A stretch of 64,000 nt of DNA from Cylicocyclus nassatus (GCA_958299035.1 CATQJL010000223.1:8297753-8361752), one strand, 5' to 3'; positions 10,899 to 23,581 are shown, counted from the first letter of the stretch. Notes: generated by a model not told the origin, from the letters alone. Program-made: numbers and translations.

Positions 10899-12141
10899 CT
10901 AGCTGACATACCCGGTCTTGCCCGGTTCATGAGCCACGGAGCCAGAGAATGGAGGGGGAGCGCATAAAATATGTGTTCTGCTTCAAAACCTATGCCTTTC
11001 CATCTTTCATACCCAGGGCTCGGCACGAGCTGGCACTAGGGAAATTTCAAAACGAAGTCCAGTCCGTTTGATCTTGAACTCGTACGAAGTCCCCCTTGAC
11101 CTATTTTGAAGACCCGTCATTGATTTTAAATTATGTAAATGTACGTAGTAGGGTTTTTATGCATGCCAATTACATGAGACAATTTTTCACAGCTTTTTGA
11201 GCTTTTCAAGTGGTTAAATCACATCTCGAGAAGCAGAAAAAGCCGACTTTTCCATTGCGGAGCAGACCGAGTAGTTCTCAAAGGCTATAAAACGCTGAAA
11301 AGATAACATTATGAAACTGTTTCTTTTCTGTATGTAAACTTTCACAGTGTAGATACATTTCATGTAAAAAAGTATGAAACTTATGTGAGCAATGTGTCGG
11401 TGCCAGCTCAGCTGGCACCCGGCTGGCACGGTGCCAGCTAATTCAGAAAAAAGTTCAGCACAGCTTTTATTCACATAGTTTTCATAAATTTTTGGGCCAT
11501 ACTTCGGGTCCCCCAACGCACATGCACACATCAAATTTGGTGTCATATGCATTTTGGCTGAAAACAAACCCTTTGTTTGTTTGATGGGCAGCATGCCGGT
11601 GGCATGCCGGCGGCATTCTTGCGCCTCTTCTCCGCCCCGGACCCCGAAAAAACGATATCCCCATTACTTTCGTCCAAAAAACGATATCCAGCTTGACCCG
11701 GTGCCAGCTGTGCCGAGCCCTGTTCATCCCGCTTCCATCTGGTGCATTTCTGCTTCCTCCCTTTCCTTCTCCGGTCCCGCAGCCTATATCCACCTGCACG
11801 GTGCGTTGTAATTGTAAATGCCTACCTCAAAGCAGCATCATCTGGAAATACCGCATCCTTCTGACCGCAAAATGAGAATGAGCTTGTCTGCCATTGTTTA
11901 CACCAAAATGTGCATTGGGTATGATAGTAGTTGATAAGACTTCACTTTCATTGCAAAGTGCCGAAATCAATAAATCAATAGAAGGATCCAGCGAATCGCT
12001 TCAAAAAGTAGCCTAAAACCATCTACGGGGTCGAAAACATATATATGCAAAATTCCAGCTCAATCGGTTCACGCGCGAAGGAGTCTATAAAAAACATACG
12101 GTCAAGAGTTGCACAAACTTTGAGTTTTATATATATATAGA
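10899..12141 (-). mobile_element. Helitron inside the loop of element A
   Basis: Minus-strand 5' end TCTATATATATATAAAACTC at 12141. The 3' end is GGGCAAGACCGGGTATGTCAG then CTAG at 10899, with a T after it. Element B shows the uninterrupted sequence on either side, which confirms both borders. There is no Rep/Hel coding. The interior (about 11030-11760) shares segments with 31945-32035, 36290-36358, 36896-37130 and 43395-43720, so related Helitron pieces are scattered through the window. Confidence 0.8.
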
Positions 12142-13556
12142 TGGTGCTTGCGTCTGCTTCAGCTGCTCAATTGAATATCAAAGCTATTTCGTGGCTAGAG
12201 CTCAAGGCACCAAATTTAACACAATAAGATCCATTAAAAATGTGGAAGGATTTGATCAGCGCGTTGTACAAGCGCTCACGGAGAGATTTCGACGAAATAT
12301 GCGATCTTTACATTTTGGGCAAAATTCACGAGGACGTGTTTTCGTAGGCTCGTAACTCGGCGAATTTCACAGAGTGGAGCCTGAGTAATGCACCTTTCGA
12401 TAGCACAATACCTAGTAAGTTTGACTGATAAAAGCAAGCAGGCAAGGTTCCTGACAGATACGCGAGAAGTGCGGCCAAAGTTACGGACTTTCGTGATGCA
12501 GTTACAGTCACCTCACCGTATCTCTCCAAAAAGACCCTAATCCTCAAAGACCACGATTTTCGTAAAGAGCGTGTCCGAAAACCTCTATAAGCGAAGTTTC
12601 CTTACAATTCAAGAGCATCAACATTTTGACCAAAATCCATCGGCGAGCTTCCGGAGCGTAAAACGAGAAAAAATGGAATAACCCGAACATATCGGAAAAC
12701 TTGCACGTAGAGGTTATGCGACCTGCTGATTTCGAAACTCACATCTGCTTAGCAAGATAGCTTCGTATCCTGCGGATATGGTGAGTAGAATTTGGGACGA
12801 CAAGATTTTTCCACAATTCACCAGCCGTTCTATTTCCTTTGAAAAGAAACCTGCGGCTATTATTTAGCACATCATAATCCACAAAAAAAGTGCTATCGAA
12901 AAATCCTTGCTGGAATGTAATCGGGTCAATGCTCGCTGCTTTACACCTTCGCGAAAAGACGTCCTCAGAAAGATTCAAGAATACTGAAATCGAATTATCA
13001 AGGACATGCTGTATATGAGAAGATTCGCCTTGATGAGCTGAGCAAGGCGCTGTTTTCGGATTTAGAATATACTTATTCCTAAGGAAGTTATGGCCAGTAG
13101 AATTTAAAGACGCGTGATTTTTTCCAAATTCACCAACGCTTCTATCTCCTTTGGAAAGAAGTCTGAGCTTATTTTTCAGCGCACGATAATCTACAATAAC
13201 AATATTATCGAATAGTACTTAGTAAAGTCTTCTATGTTGGGTAGGCGTTGCACACATTCGCGAAAGACCTCCGCAGAACAAATTGAAAAAACTGGAAACG
13301 GAATATCGAAGACATCGTACCCCCACCTCCAGTATATCAGAAGATTCTCCGCGCCGAGCTGAATCGAATGGTGGCTCTGGATTCAGAATTCGTCCACTCT
13401 GAAGCGAGATATGGCCACGCGACGCTGATGTATGGACATGTCCATACATGTATGGACATGTACGGACATGTACGGATATGTCCATACATGTATGGACATG
13501 TCCGTACATGTCCATACATTCGCGTCTTTTTTTCAAAAAATGTGAGCGGTATTGTA

Positions 13557-14619
13557 ACTTTGGAAAAAGAAAACTTTGTGTAGATGATTAGAATAAAATT
13601 TTAGTCAGTTACTGGTGTTATTATAATCGGGTAATTACTGTGAGAGACAGTCAATTCCGTCACTTACATTTTTGCGCAGAAAGCTTCACAAATAAATGGG
13701 TGAAATCTTTACAAAACGTGATCTACGCAACCTTTCCTTTTTGACGCTGCTGCGTAAAACCAGATTGTTCACTTTTTGGGCTTAGGTCTTTGGTCTGCAC
13801 ATTTTCTTGTTGGCCATATCCACAATTTTGCGAGAAGTACAGTCACCTACTTTAGGGCCAAAAGTCGCTTGGATCTGTTTGACGTGCAGCTTTCGAAGGT
13901 TCCAGTCATCGGATCGGTTTGTGCTTCTGCACAGTCAACCCCATGATAGGGTGCTATGACCAAAATTTCAGTTCAAGGACCTTGACTACAACACACTCTA
14001 TGAATTTCATGACGGATAGACATAGTACAGACAAACAGACAGATTAGCGCTTTATCGTAAGTCGTGATATTATGTCATTAGGATAAATAACTGATTTATT
14101 TAGTTTTTCTCTGGTTGCGCGTGGGGCTAACTGTAAGCCAGGTACTTGGGATTCTATAGATACCATAAGCTTACCGAGTTGCCATAAAAATCGTTACCGG
14201 CTAAGTGTTCAAAGAGGAAACGATAAGATTTTGAACGCGGAGCTCATCAAAAAAAAATCATGCGTTATGAGACTTTACACTGCCGGATAGTCCACAACTT
14301 GATAGCAACAGTTTGAATGAAACTTTTCTATCATATGTATGAAGGCAGTTATATCGTTGTGGCACTTCACCAGGCAACAGCGCGTTTGCTGCGTCCTGCA
14401 GATGGAAAAACAAACTTTTCACTTTTGAATACATCAGCATAAAGCAAAAGTGGTTTTGTAGAAAGTCACACAAAGCTAGAAAGTCACACAAAGCGGCACT
14501 TCTTGCTCAGCATCGCATATGCTGCTATGCGGCACAAAAAATAACGAATTTTTTTAATTTATAAATATACGAGCTTGCATCCCGGGTTTCACCCCGGTTT
14601 GGAGCCAGTCTTTCAGTCT
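13557..14619. other. no gene recognised
   Basis: Stop-rich sequence to the right of element A. A short direct duplication (CTAGAAAGTCACACAAAG) occurs at about 14457-14495. No gene or element is supported. Confidence 0.35.
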
Positions 14620-14770
14620 AACTTCCCACCCTGCACCCCCTGCACTCCCTACACACCCTGCACACCCAGCACACTTTGCACACCCTGCACACCTTGCACA
14701 CCCTGCACACCCTGCACACCCTACACACCCAGCACATTCTGCAAAACGTGCACAACCTGCACCCGAATGT
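14620..14770. repeat. 9-bp minisatellite
   Basis: About 15 imperfect copies of ACACCCTGC with variants (CCCAGC, CCCTAC, CTTTGC). It forces Cys-Thr-Pro repeats on one strand and Cys-Ala-Gly repeats on the other. These are frames of the repeat, not evidence of genes. Confidence 0.9.
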
Positions 14771-16733
14771 GCACAAACAAACTCACAAATTTTCTGCTTC
14801 ATATATAGAAATTAAGGGATGAGCCAGAGAAGCTGTTTTATTTAAACCAAAGTTTGTTAAGTCTAACCCGAAGTAATACAGCAATGCTACGCTTTCGAAG
14901 CATAAATGCGTTTATATACAGCTTTTTGTAACTGCAATGCCGGTACCGTATTTGTTTTTGTACCTAATATGGAGGTTACTTCATCTTTGTTGCGCTTTCT
15001 CAATTTTTAGTACAACTACTCCCTTCATTCGTGCCCAGACGGAAACATGCAACATACCACAAATAAGGCATTCCAATCTGCGAAAGTGGCATGTTACATC
15101 TATCATTAATGTGCCTAGTTTCAACTGTGTGTGACTAAGTTTGATGATAATATGAGGAATTGGACACGCTATTTCTCCATACCAGCGTGATGGTTCGAAA
15201 CAAAGTGCTGAAAGCTTCAACTAGTATGAAAACAGTATGGATGGTATGGATGCAGAAAACAAATACTCTGATCACCATGTAGAATCTTTTTGGATTGTTT
15301 CGACCTTCATCATTTTAGATGAAGCTACATACACAATGTTCGCATTGTTCGGCTTATGAAGGTGAAAATATTTGGCTAACTGACATTCATGCTTGGGTGT
15401 CCGTCAGCTTTCGAACATGAAATATTTTATACCAAATCACAAAAACCAAAAAAAAAATACAACAGTTTTACAATGACAACCAATGCATAAAATCTGGTGC
15501 CATTTCAAAAAGCACAACACATGCAAAATACAGAACTTCCGATTTCAAATCAATCTGGCAGATTCGGGTGTGTGCCCTTTTGCACCGCTCCTTCCTAGCG
15601 CTAGTTACTCTACCTCAGGCGGCGCTAACTATCCCACCTTTCTTATATTCTAGCAGAGTTTCAAGTACTTCCCATTCCAAAGCAAAGTAGGGCACATTTT
15701 CAAACGATAATAATGACAATGTTCAGACTACGAAGACAGGGATTTGAAAAGTTTGAACTTTTTCCTAGATCTCCAAACACCGTAAAATCCGACTAGCAAA
15801 AGAACCTGTCTTAGCCATCCACGTGTAGGATTTTTCGAGTTTTATGAAAACTCGAAATCTCTTCGATTCATCTCTTTGAGGGAGTCCTTTTGTGCAACTG
15901 GTCCAATTCTAAGCGCCTGCGTTTTTAACGACAGCTCTCTCGCTCACTCAGTCGCGGCAGCACTGACCAATCAGAGGCGTGCAGTAATTAGGCTGGTACG
16001 GCTAGCGGTGCAGAAAGGCCGTCTCCCGGCAGATTCGAATAGTCATCTTGTAGATTTAACACACTGACGACAACGTAACACGCAATGACACCCAGATGCG
16101 GGGTCATAACTAGATTTTATCAAATGGTTTCTATTTCGCATTGAATTCAACCCAGAGATTCTTTGTGTTTCGGATCTATATAAACCTTCATGTTTCTAGA
16201 AAATCTCTTAGAGCTACTGTAGGTATAGTGCAAACGAGCGTGTGCGTGATTTCAGCGAAAAATCGCGACCTTTCCTTGGAAGGGTTTGTTTTTACAGAGC
16301 AGACAAGTAAAATTGTGCGTTGTCGTCAACGTGTTAGCAAAAGCTGTTAATTTTCTTGTTTTTGTTTCTTTAGCTGTAGCAGAATTGCTAATATGTAATA
16401 CTCAGCGCTTACTAAAAAAACCCAAATAGCAATGACGTCTGGAACGATGTGTAATTTTGAATAGGTGCAAATGAGCCCAGGATTTTAATGCTTGCTGTAA
16501 CCCGCGGGCTGAAGAGAGCACTCCACAGTAAAGGGTGCTATTATAATTTTGTTAGCTGTGATATCCTCATTCGTTACCTTCTCGAAAACTTTGATATCCG
16601 CAGGCATTTTGTAGAACGTTTACACATCTTCTTTTCTTGAGCACTCTTGCATTATTTGTCTTTTTTGAAAAGCCCTCATCAAAGCGAATGTAACTGAGAT
16701 GAGTCCTAATGCTGCATGATTAGAACACTCTGA
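14771..16733. other. no gene recognised
   Basis: Two kilobases without a supportable gene. Short frames at 14937-15220 and 15876-16350 show no family features, signal peptide or splice pattern. No terminal repeats are found. Confidence 0.35.
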
Positions 16734-16913
16734 CAAGGGAAGGAAGGTCCGTCAAAGTGACATTTCAAGATGCGACGGGCACCATCTTGTAAGGATTCGA
16801 ACGCTGATTTCAAATTGCCTTCCTTGTCTGCGGCGCGTTTTTGGGCGAAGGGTTATGAGGGTTTTTAGGGGCGGGAGTCGACACGAGTACAACAGCAACG
16901 GTACGTTGCTGTG

Positions 16914-16983
16914 TGCTGCCTGGTGTAGTGGTTAGCGCGGTGGTCTTGCAGGCAGGAGCTCCCCAGGCTTGATTCCCTTATTA
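16914..16983 (+). repeat. tRNA-derived segment in foldback arm
   Basis: CTGGTGTAGTGGTTAGCGCG matches a tRNA D-arm/A box. Forty bases on, GGCTTGATTCCC is a degraded B box. The acceptor stem does not close, so this is a tRNA relic or SINE head rather than a working tRNA gene. The opposite arm (about 18300-18372, minus) keeps the A-box half but has lost the B-box half. Confidence 0.55.
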
Positions 16984-17273
16984 TGGTTTTCGTTTTGTTG
17001 GTCATACAATAAACTTGTATGGGCATGGGCTCGTCCACACACCACCCCTTCTTTTTTATCAGAATCTCAAGGCAATAGCTGGTCTGTTTGAAGGTCTGCA
17101 AGTAATTCGAAATGAAGGTAGAAATGTCACAACGTGTTATTCAGGCTCGCGATTCCATCATAAGGATTCATTGTAAAAATTTTTTGACTTATTCCTTGCA
17201 CTTTTTGTCCTCTCCTTTCATCAGTGCACATAGGCCTTTGAAAACACCGATCAATAGAACTTCTTTGAAAATA

Positions 17274-18244
17274 TTAGGTCGGTTCGAAAGTTCGTGCCGC
17301 TTATCAGACCTATGCTCAAACCACTTAGAATAATAATAGACAAACGCTGTAAACACTATCCGATGCAGAATTTCTTCTTCTTTCTAAAGGTTATACGTTT
17401 GTTCAGGTTTCTTGACGTTCGCTTGATAACCGGCAGGGATCTACAACTCATGATTTTCACTCATCTTGAGTTGGCTATTTTTCAAAATCACTTTCTCAAC
17501 TTTTGGACTAGCTTTGATAACAGCTGGATGGAATAAACAAAATGCAATTCAATAGATTTTTTTCGGGCTTTTCTAGCTAGTTTCTCAAAATTTTTAAGAA
17601 TTTCCAACGTTACCAATTTCCATATTTGGGCACCGCATCCTCACAGAACAATAAACGGCGAGCAACCACGGTGTCATTCGATGCAGCTTTTTCTCCTTTT
17701 TCTGGTAGACTTTTTTCTGTATGATATGTCTAATATCTGAAGATAAAATCATTGTAATTATTGTTTCTAGACTCATCTCGGGAGGTTTTGATCAGAAAAT
17801 TTTAATTCAAAATTTCGAACCGGTAAACGCGCATTTGCCTGCTAAAATCGGCGTTAAGTAATAAACTGTTTTTGCGAGCCTCAAATTACAAAAATTTGTC
17901 AGTGTTTGAAGCGATTTTGTATCTCACGACTTCGCAAAAGTAAGGGTTTTAAAAAATTAATTTAAGAAATAATGAAGAGCTAGTTGAAGAGGCCAAAATG
18001 GTTCTCTGTACTGCATTTTGTTTACTCTATACAAATATTGTCAAAATTAGTCCAAAAGTTGAGAAGGTAATTTCAAAAAAGCCAAAATCAGGATGAGTGG
18101 AATCATGGGTTGGAGATCCCTGCCGATTGTGAGGGGACGTCAAGGGAATCTAAACGAAAACATAACCTCAAAAAGAGTCTATCTTTATTCTAACTGGTAT
18201 GAGCATGGGTCTAAAAAACGGCACGAACCTTTGGGCCGGCCTAG
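17274..18244. mobile_element. non-autonomous mariner-type element
   Basis: Terminal inverted repeats of about 70 bp, starting TTAGGTCGGTTCGAAAGTTC on the left and its diverged complement (GGCACGAACCTTTGGGCCGG) on the right. It sits in the middle of the older foldback element, so it is the younger insertion. No transposase frame survives. Confidence 0.75.
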
Positions 18245-18546
18245 TATTTGCAGTTAAAAGAAGGAAGGGGTGGTGGACGATGCCCATGCTTATACAAGTT
18301 TTCGTGGGCCAGTAGAACGAAAACCATAACAAGGGAGCCGCACTAACCACTACACCAGACGGCACACAGCGGTTTACCGTTGTTGATTGCACTTGTGTCG
18401 ACTACCGCCCCCAAAAACCCTCATAACTCCTCGCCCAAAAATGCGCAGATAAGGAAGGCAAACTCGCAATTAGCATTCGAAGCCCTATAAGACGGTATCT
18501 ATCTCATCTTGCAAGGCCACTTCGACTGACCTTCCTTCCCTTGTGA

Positions 18547-19113
18547 GTAATTTCGAGTGCGTATGCGCATTCATAAGTGAAATTACAATACACGCAAAAT
18601 GGATGCGACATGGAGGTCAAAATTTGATCTACTGATCATTATCTTAGCAGTGCTAATGTATTTTGACTAGGAATACTATCAATTACCGGCTTAGAATATG
18701 TAGGAGAAAAAAGTCAGTGGTGCTTGAATGTCTTTGAACACGGAGGCGACGACTTGCTCAAACAGATGCATTCAGCAGCGTACAGATAGATTACTTTCAA
18801 ATATTAGCAATATCTTAAAAATTAGGCAGATATAAGAATTAGACCAACTAGAAAGCGCAAAACCACGTCACCTAATCTCCACCTCTATGCCGGTGTTCCT
18901 TCATACATAAGTCCCTCTGCAGTTGACAAAGGTAATGCTCAGCAGTGCTGCAAGAACCGCAGCAGATAACAAAGTGGTTTAGGGTAGTCTTGAGATCTGC
19001 GTTCAAGACTCTAACGGGTGTTTTACATCACTCAAAACGTCATTGCCTAGTCGCTTTTAGTTCCACCCAAAATGTTGTAGTCAGAAAAGGAAAAAAACGG
19101 AATGGTGGAGGAG
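18547..19113. other. no gene recognised
   Basis: Stop-rich sequence between two palindromic elements. No features supported. Confidence 0.35.
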
Positions 19114-19116
19114 TAA

Positions 19117-22100
19117 CAGCACTGGCAGTGCCGCTTTTCAAAGCTGCGTTTTAAACGCAATAAAGCGCCGGAAGTGCCGCATTGCTATAACTTTCTTCAG
19201 GTTACCCCTATCGAGCTCTGGTTAAAATATTTGAGACAAGCGCTGTCTGATACATCCGATAGTATGTTTGAAAATTGAAAAATTCACAATTTTTTTGTGC
19301 CCTACGGCGCAATAAACGCGATATTGCGTCGCAAGTGCCGCATTCGAATAACTTCTCAAAAAACTACTCTTTTTGGTTCCCGTTGTCATATTTGAACTCA
19401 GCACTAATTGCTCTATCCGACAATATGTTCAAAATCTAAAAAAATCAATTTTTTCATGTGCCGCAGGGCACAATAAACGCGTTTGTGCGTCGCAAGTGCC
19501 GCATTGCCATAAGTGCCTTCAGAATTACCCCACAAGAATCTTGTCAACATAGATGTCATCAGTGTCCCTTGAGCTATCCGCCAATATGTTTGAAAGTTAA
19601 AACATCTTAATTTTTAGTGAATTACACGTTTTAAATCCCATTGGTCCCCTTTTCTGCACTGATAAGCTGATAACGATCTTCAAAAAATTTGTACAGAATT
19701 TTGAACAGCATATTTGAAATCAGCTCTTTCCAATCTATCCAATGATGTGCTTAAAAACCTAAAAATTCAAAATTTTTTGTTTCCGTTTTTATTGGTCCCT
19801 CATAGTGGTATAATTACCTAAGTTGGCTCCGACCCCTGGCTGCCGTGACCTATCAGTATCAATTTTTGTTATCATAGTGCGTATGGTGATAGAATACAGT
19901 ACTAAGACTATACATTGACTTTACATGGCAAGTCCCCTACATAGTTGAATTTGAATTTGAAATCATGAAATTTGATTTTGAAATTTGTTGAAATTTAAAA
20001 ATTACCCGAAATTTTTTTAGAAGTTCAGAGACTGGTCAGTAAGAAACTTTTCTCGATTCACTACAAAAAGCTGTGAATTCCCTTAAATTTCCCTACATGA
20101 AATGATTGAAAAGATGAACTTCAATTTTGAAATGCGTTGAAAGTTAGAGAACACCCCTAAAGGATTTGCAAATTCCAAGCAGTAAGACACAATGATGTCC
20201 CATTTCAGCTTTGAGCTAGAGTTTGTCAATCGCCCGATAATCTAAAATTTAATAATTTCTCCTATCTACTGTGAGGTCATTATTGCAATAATCATGATTT
20301 CGTTTGGGGAACCCATATTCCAATTGTTAATGAATTTGATCACATTTTTAGCTAATGTTAGATTGAAACCGATCATATGTGTAAGATTTCAATAACAAAA
20401 ATAATAACTTTTGGTGCCTAGTCCAATTCTTGCCGAATTTGATCATGTTTTAGCTATTATGAGATTTTTATAGTAAGATCATAATCTCTGGTTCTAGAGA
20501 AGCTTAGCACATTTCAATAACTTTCGCGACTATTGAAAATCACAGTTGTTTTTTCAAATTAATCGATATCTGGATGATATTCGTCAGATAACTTCGCACC
20601 TTTGGATATGCCTATGTCAGCTGGGTGCAGGTGCACCCTACTCAACTGGTTAAAATAAGCACCGGTACAGTGCATGTTTTCCTAACAAGGAACATCTGCT
20701 GAAACAGGAAGTAGATTCACATTCTTCACGTTTCACACCGAAACGTGCGGAAATCACGCACTCGATTTTCAAAATTTCTTGAAAATTCTAGAAATTATCG
20801 AAACAATAAGCAAAAAATTTCAGAATTTTGAGAACTCTTAAAAATCGCACGAGTGTGTAACTTCATTGAAGATATTGCTATGATTTTCAATCATTCAATG
20901 TAATTGAGAGTTTTTACGAGTAGGTGAACCACACACCTGAGACTGGAAAGTCAGCATCTAGATGTATTTTATCTCTCCTAAATTTTCCACTTTCAGTACC
21001 TTTAATTTGGTTTTATGATTAAACAAAATATAAATATGACTTTTAAAATTTTTAAAAATCAATTTTGAATGTTTGTGTGCAAATCTCGTATTTGGAATTA
21101 AACAGGTGGATAGTTTCAATTTACGTTATTTTAACCAGTCGAAGTGGCTCAGATGCACCCGCACCCCGCTGACACAGGAATGTCAAATGTGCGAAGTGGT
21201 CTAACGAAAGCCAAACAGATACCGATTGAATTCGAAAAAAACTGCGATTTTCAACAGTTGTAAAAAATGTTTAAATGAGCTAGACTTCTCAGAAATCAAA
21301 AAATATGATTTTTCGTATTAAACTTTCAGAACAGCTAAAAGGCATGATTAAAGGTGGCAGAAAGTGGAGCCAGGCTAGCTATTAGTATCTATTATCATGT
21401 GATCATGATTACACCATATCTTGGATATTTCATCTACGTGGGAATAAATTTTGTTGGACTTTGAAATTGAACAATTAATATGTTAAAACCCCGAAATTAG
21501 AAAATTGCGGTGAAAATCGATAAAGTGTGAGGTCATGAGCACATAACTGTAATCTTAGCCACACTTACTAAGGACCAATGATTAGTCGTTTTTGTTACCG
21601 ATTTCCGCCAAAGTTATTTCTTTGAGGCTGAAGCACAAAATTTGAAATAACACCTGTTAAACCTTTAAAAAATTGCCCTCGTTAATCAGCTACAGTTAGC
21701 AGAGCGAGTTCCAGTAGAGAAATATTTTTGAATATGTCTGCATAGAAGAGTGACGAAATAATTTTAATATTCCATGTCGGCCACTGATTTCAGCACTATA
21801 TAGACGGCATATGGTCAGCTGCCATGCGCAATGTTATCAAATAATTAGCTGGACTGCCAAAATTTCGTTCACATTCAAACGAAAAACCGGAAGATAATCA
21901 TCAACAGCTGCACACATTTTATATGCTTTGAATGAACATTGTACGTTTTAGGCTCTGAAGTCAAATCATGTTTTGAAAATTCGGAATTCAAATTGCATTG
22001 TGCTATTTGAAGGGAATTCACCTTTTTGTAGTGAATCGAGAAAAGTTTCTTACTGACTTTTGCAGTCTCTGAACTTCTAAAAAAATTTCGGGTAATTTTT

Positions 22101-22980
22101 AAATTTCAACAAATTTCAAAATCAAATTTCATGATTTCAAATTTAAATTCAACTATGTAGGGGACTTGCCATGTAAAGTCAATGTATAGTCTTAGTACTG
22201 TATTCTATCACCATACGTACTATGATAACAAAAATCGATACTGATAGGTCACGGCAGCCAGGGGTCGGAGCCAACTTAGGTAATTATACCACTATGAGGG
22301 ACCAATAAAAACGGAAACAAAAAATTTTGGATTTTTAGGTTTTTAAGCACATCATTGGATAGATTGGAAAGAGCTGATTTCAAATATGCTGTTCAAAATT
22401 CTGTACAAATTTTTTGAAGATCGTTATCAGCTTATCAGTGCAGAAAAGGGGACCAATGGGATTTAAAACGTGTAATTCACTAAAAATTAAGATGTTTTAA
22501 CTTTCAAACATATTGGCGGATAGCTCAAGGGACACTGATGACATCTATGTTGACAAGATTCTTGTGGGGTAATTCTGAAGGCACTTATGGCAATGCGGCA
22601 CTTGCGACGCAAAAACGCGTTTATTGTGCCCTGCGGCACATGAAAAAATTGATTTTTTTAGATTTTGAACATATTGTCGGATAGAGCAATTAGTGCTGAG
22701 TTCAAATATGACAACGGGAACCAAAAAGAATAGTTTTTTGAGAAGTTATTCGAATGCGGCACTTACGACGCAATATCGCGTTTGTTGCGCCGTAGGGTAC
22801 AAAAAAATTGTGAATTTTTCAATTTTCAAACATACTATCGGATGTATCAGACAGCGCTTGTCTCAAATATTTTAACCAGAGCTCGATAGGGGTAACCTGA
22901 AGAAAGTTATAGCAATGCGGCACTTCCGGCGCTTTATTGCGTTTAAAACGCAGCTTTGAAAAGCGGCACTGCCAGTGCTG
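19117..22980. mobile_element. giant 3.9-kb palindromic element
   Basis: Ends CAGCACTGGCAGTGCCGC and exact complement, bordered by TAA on both sides (19114-19116 and 22981-22983). The outer arms (about 19117-20095 and 22010-22980) are almost identical reverse complements of nearly 1 kb. Further in, pairing continues but with increasing divergence (for example about 20520-20660 against 21120-21260). Nearly the whole element can therefore fold on itself. There are no long frames on either strand. The TAA duplication suggests PIF/Harbinger-type mobilisation, but the ends match no family I can name. Confidence 0.85.
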
Positions 22981-23260
22981 TAAGCTAACAATAAGGAACT
23001 CTTGCTTAGTGGTAATGCATGTAGAGTAAGGAAGAGCATGCCTATATGCTAGATGAGTAGAAAAAACGATAAATATTGTGCTTATTTTGTAGGCTTATAC
23101 CACTTTTCGTACAAGTGACACAAGCCTGTCAAGAAATGTATGTTATTTTTAACTTTTTTGCTAAGTGAGATTAAGGAATGTTCATTGATAGGTTTCCACA
23201 AACACCTATGATGACGAAGGTTGACGTTTATATGCGGAGTTGCTGTAGTATTCCAGTTAC

Positions 23261-23573
23261 CTGTAAGTGTAGGGCTTGTTCGACCTGTAAAGCTGTTTCC
23301 AAATAGTACCTCCTATCCAAAAATCTGGCTTTTCGAACGGACTGGATCGACCGCTAGACTGGATCGACACCTTAACGCCTTTCCAAAGGTAAATCTGAAA
23401 CGAGGGCTTCAAGTCTCGTGAGTTGGTCATAGGAAATAGATGTCTAACCTCGTAAGGAATATTATTTCTCGTAAACGAATTATTTCGCTTGAGTTTTACG
23501 TGGTACTGGTAATGGGAGGACTCCAGTCTACCGTAAACTCCGTCCGTCGGATAGTACTGATCTACCCATGCAA
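23261..23573 (-). CDS. candidate internal exon, weakly ENPP-like
   Basis: A 104-codon open exon on the minus strand, framed by an acceptor (ATTTTTAG at 23574-23581) and a donor (CAG then GTAACT at 23260). It encodes YYPTDGVYGRLESSHYQYHV and, near its end, KPDFWIGGTIWKQLYRSNK. These recall the stretch after the nucleophile of nucleotide pyrophosphatases (YPxxHGxxG and FWxGxPIW), but the His is missing and the spacing is long. No following exons are found to the left, where the giant palindrome begins. It may be an exon of an unknown gene, a fragment of a duplicated ENPP gene, or chance. Confidence 0.25.
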
Positions 23574-23581
23574 CTAAAAAT

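Larger units (their letters stand above)
9541..13556. mobile_element. large inverted-repeat element A
   Basis: Two arms of about 1.3 kb (9541-10840 and 12266-13556) are almost perfect reverse complements. Outer ends are CAATACCGCTCACATTTT and its complement, each bordered by TA. The original spacer was only about 180 bp (10841-10898 plus 12142-12265); a Helitron now sits in it. Each arm holds a self-complementary minisatellite next to the terminus and about two degenerate tandem units of roughly 310-330 bp. I recognise no coding sequence. Element B at 44099-56693 is the second copy. The TA borders suggest a Tc1/mariner-type or foldback transposon; the family is otherwise unknown to me. Confidence 0.85.
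16734..18543. mobile_element. foldback element, 3-bp target duplication, tRNA-like arms
   Basis: Inverted ends CAAGGGAAGGAAGGTC and complement, bordered by TGA on both sides (16731-16733 and 18544-18546). Arms of about 300 bp (16734-17063 and 18243-18543) pair with some divergence. Both contain a tRNA-like stretch and a run reading TATGGTTTTCGTT. A mariner-type element occupies the middle. The same end motif and a TTA duplication are found at 28009-28474. A 3-bp duplication of the TNA kind is compatible with PIF/Harbinger mobilisation. Confidence 0.75.

Noticed and set aside
14620..14770. Considered as a CRISPR-like array.
   Set aside because: Units are 9 bp and contiguous, with no spacers, and the DNA is eukaryotic.
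14554..14808. Cys-Ala-Gly-rich and Cys-Thr-Pro-rich frames on opposite strands.
   Set aside because: Both are forced by the 9-bp ACACCCTGC minisatellite.
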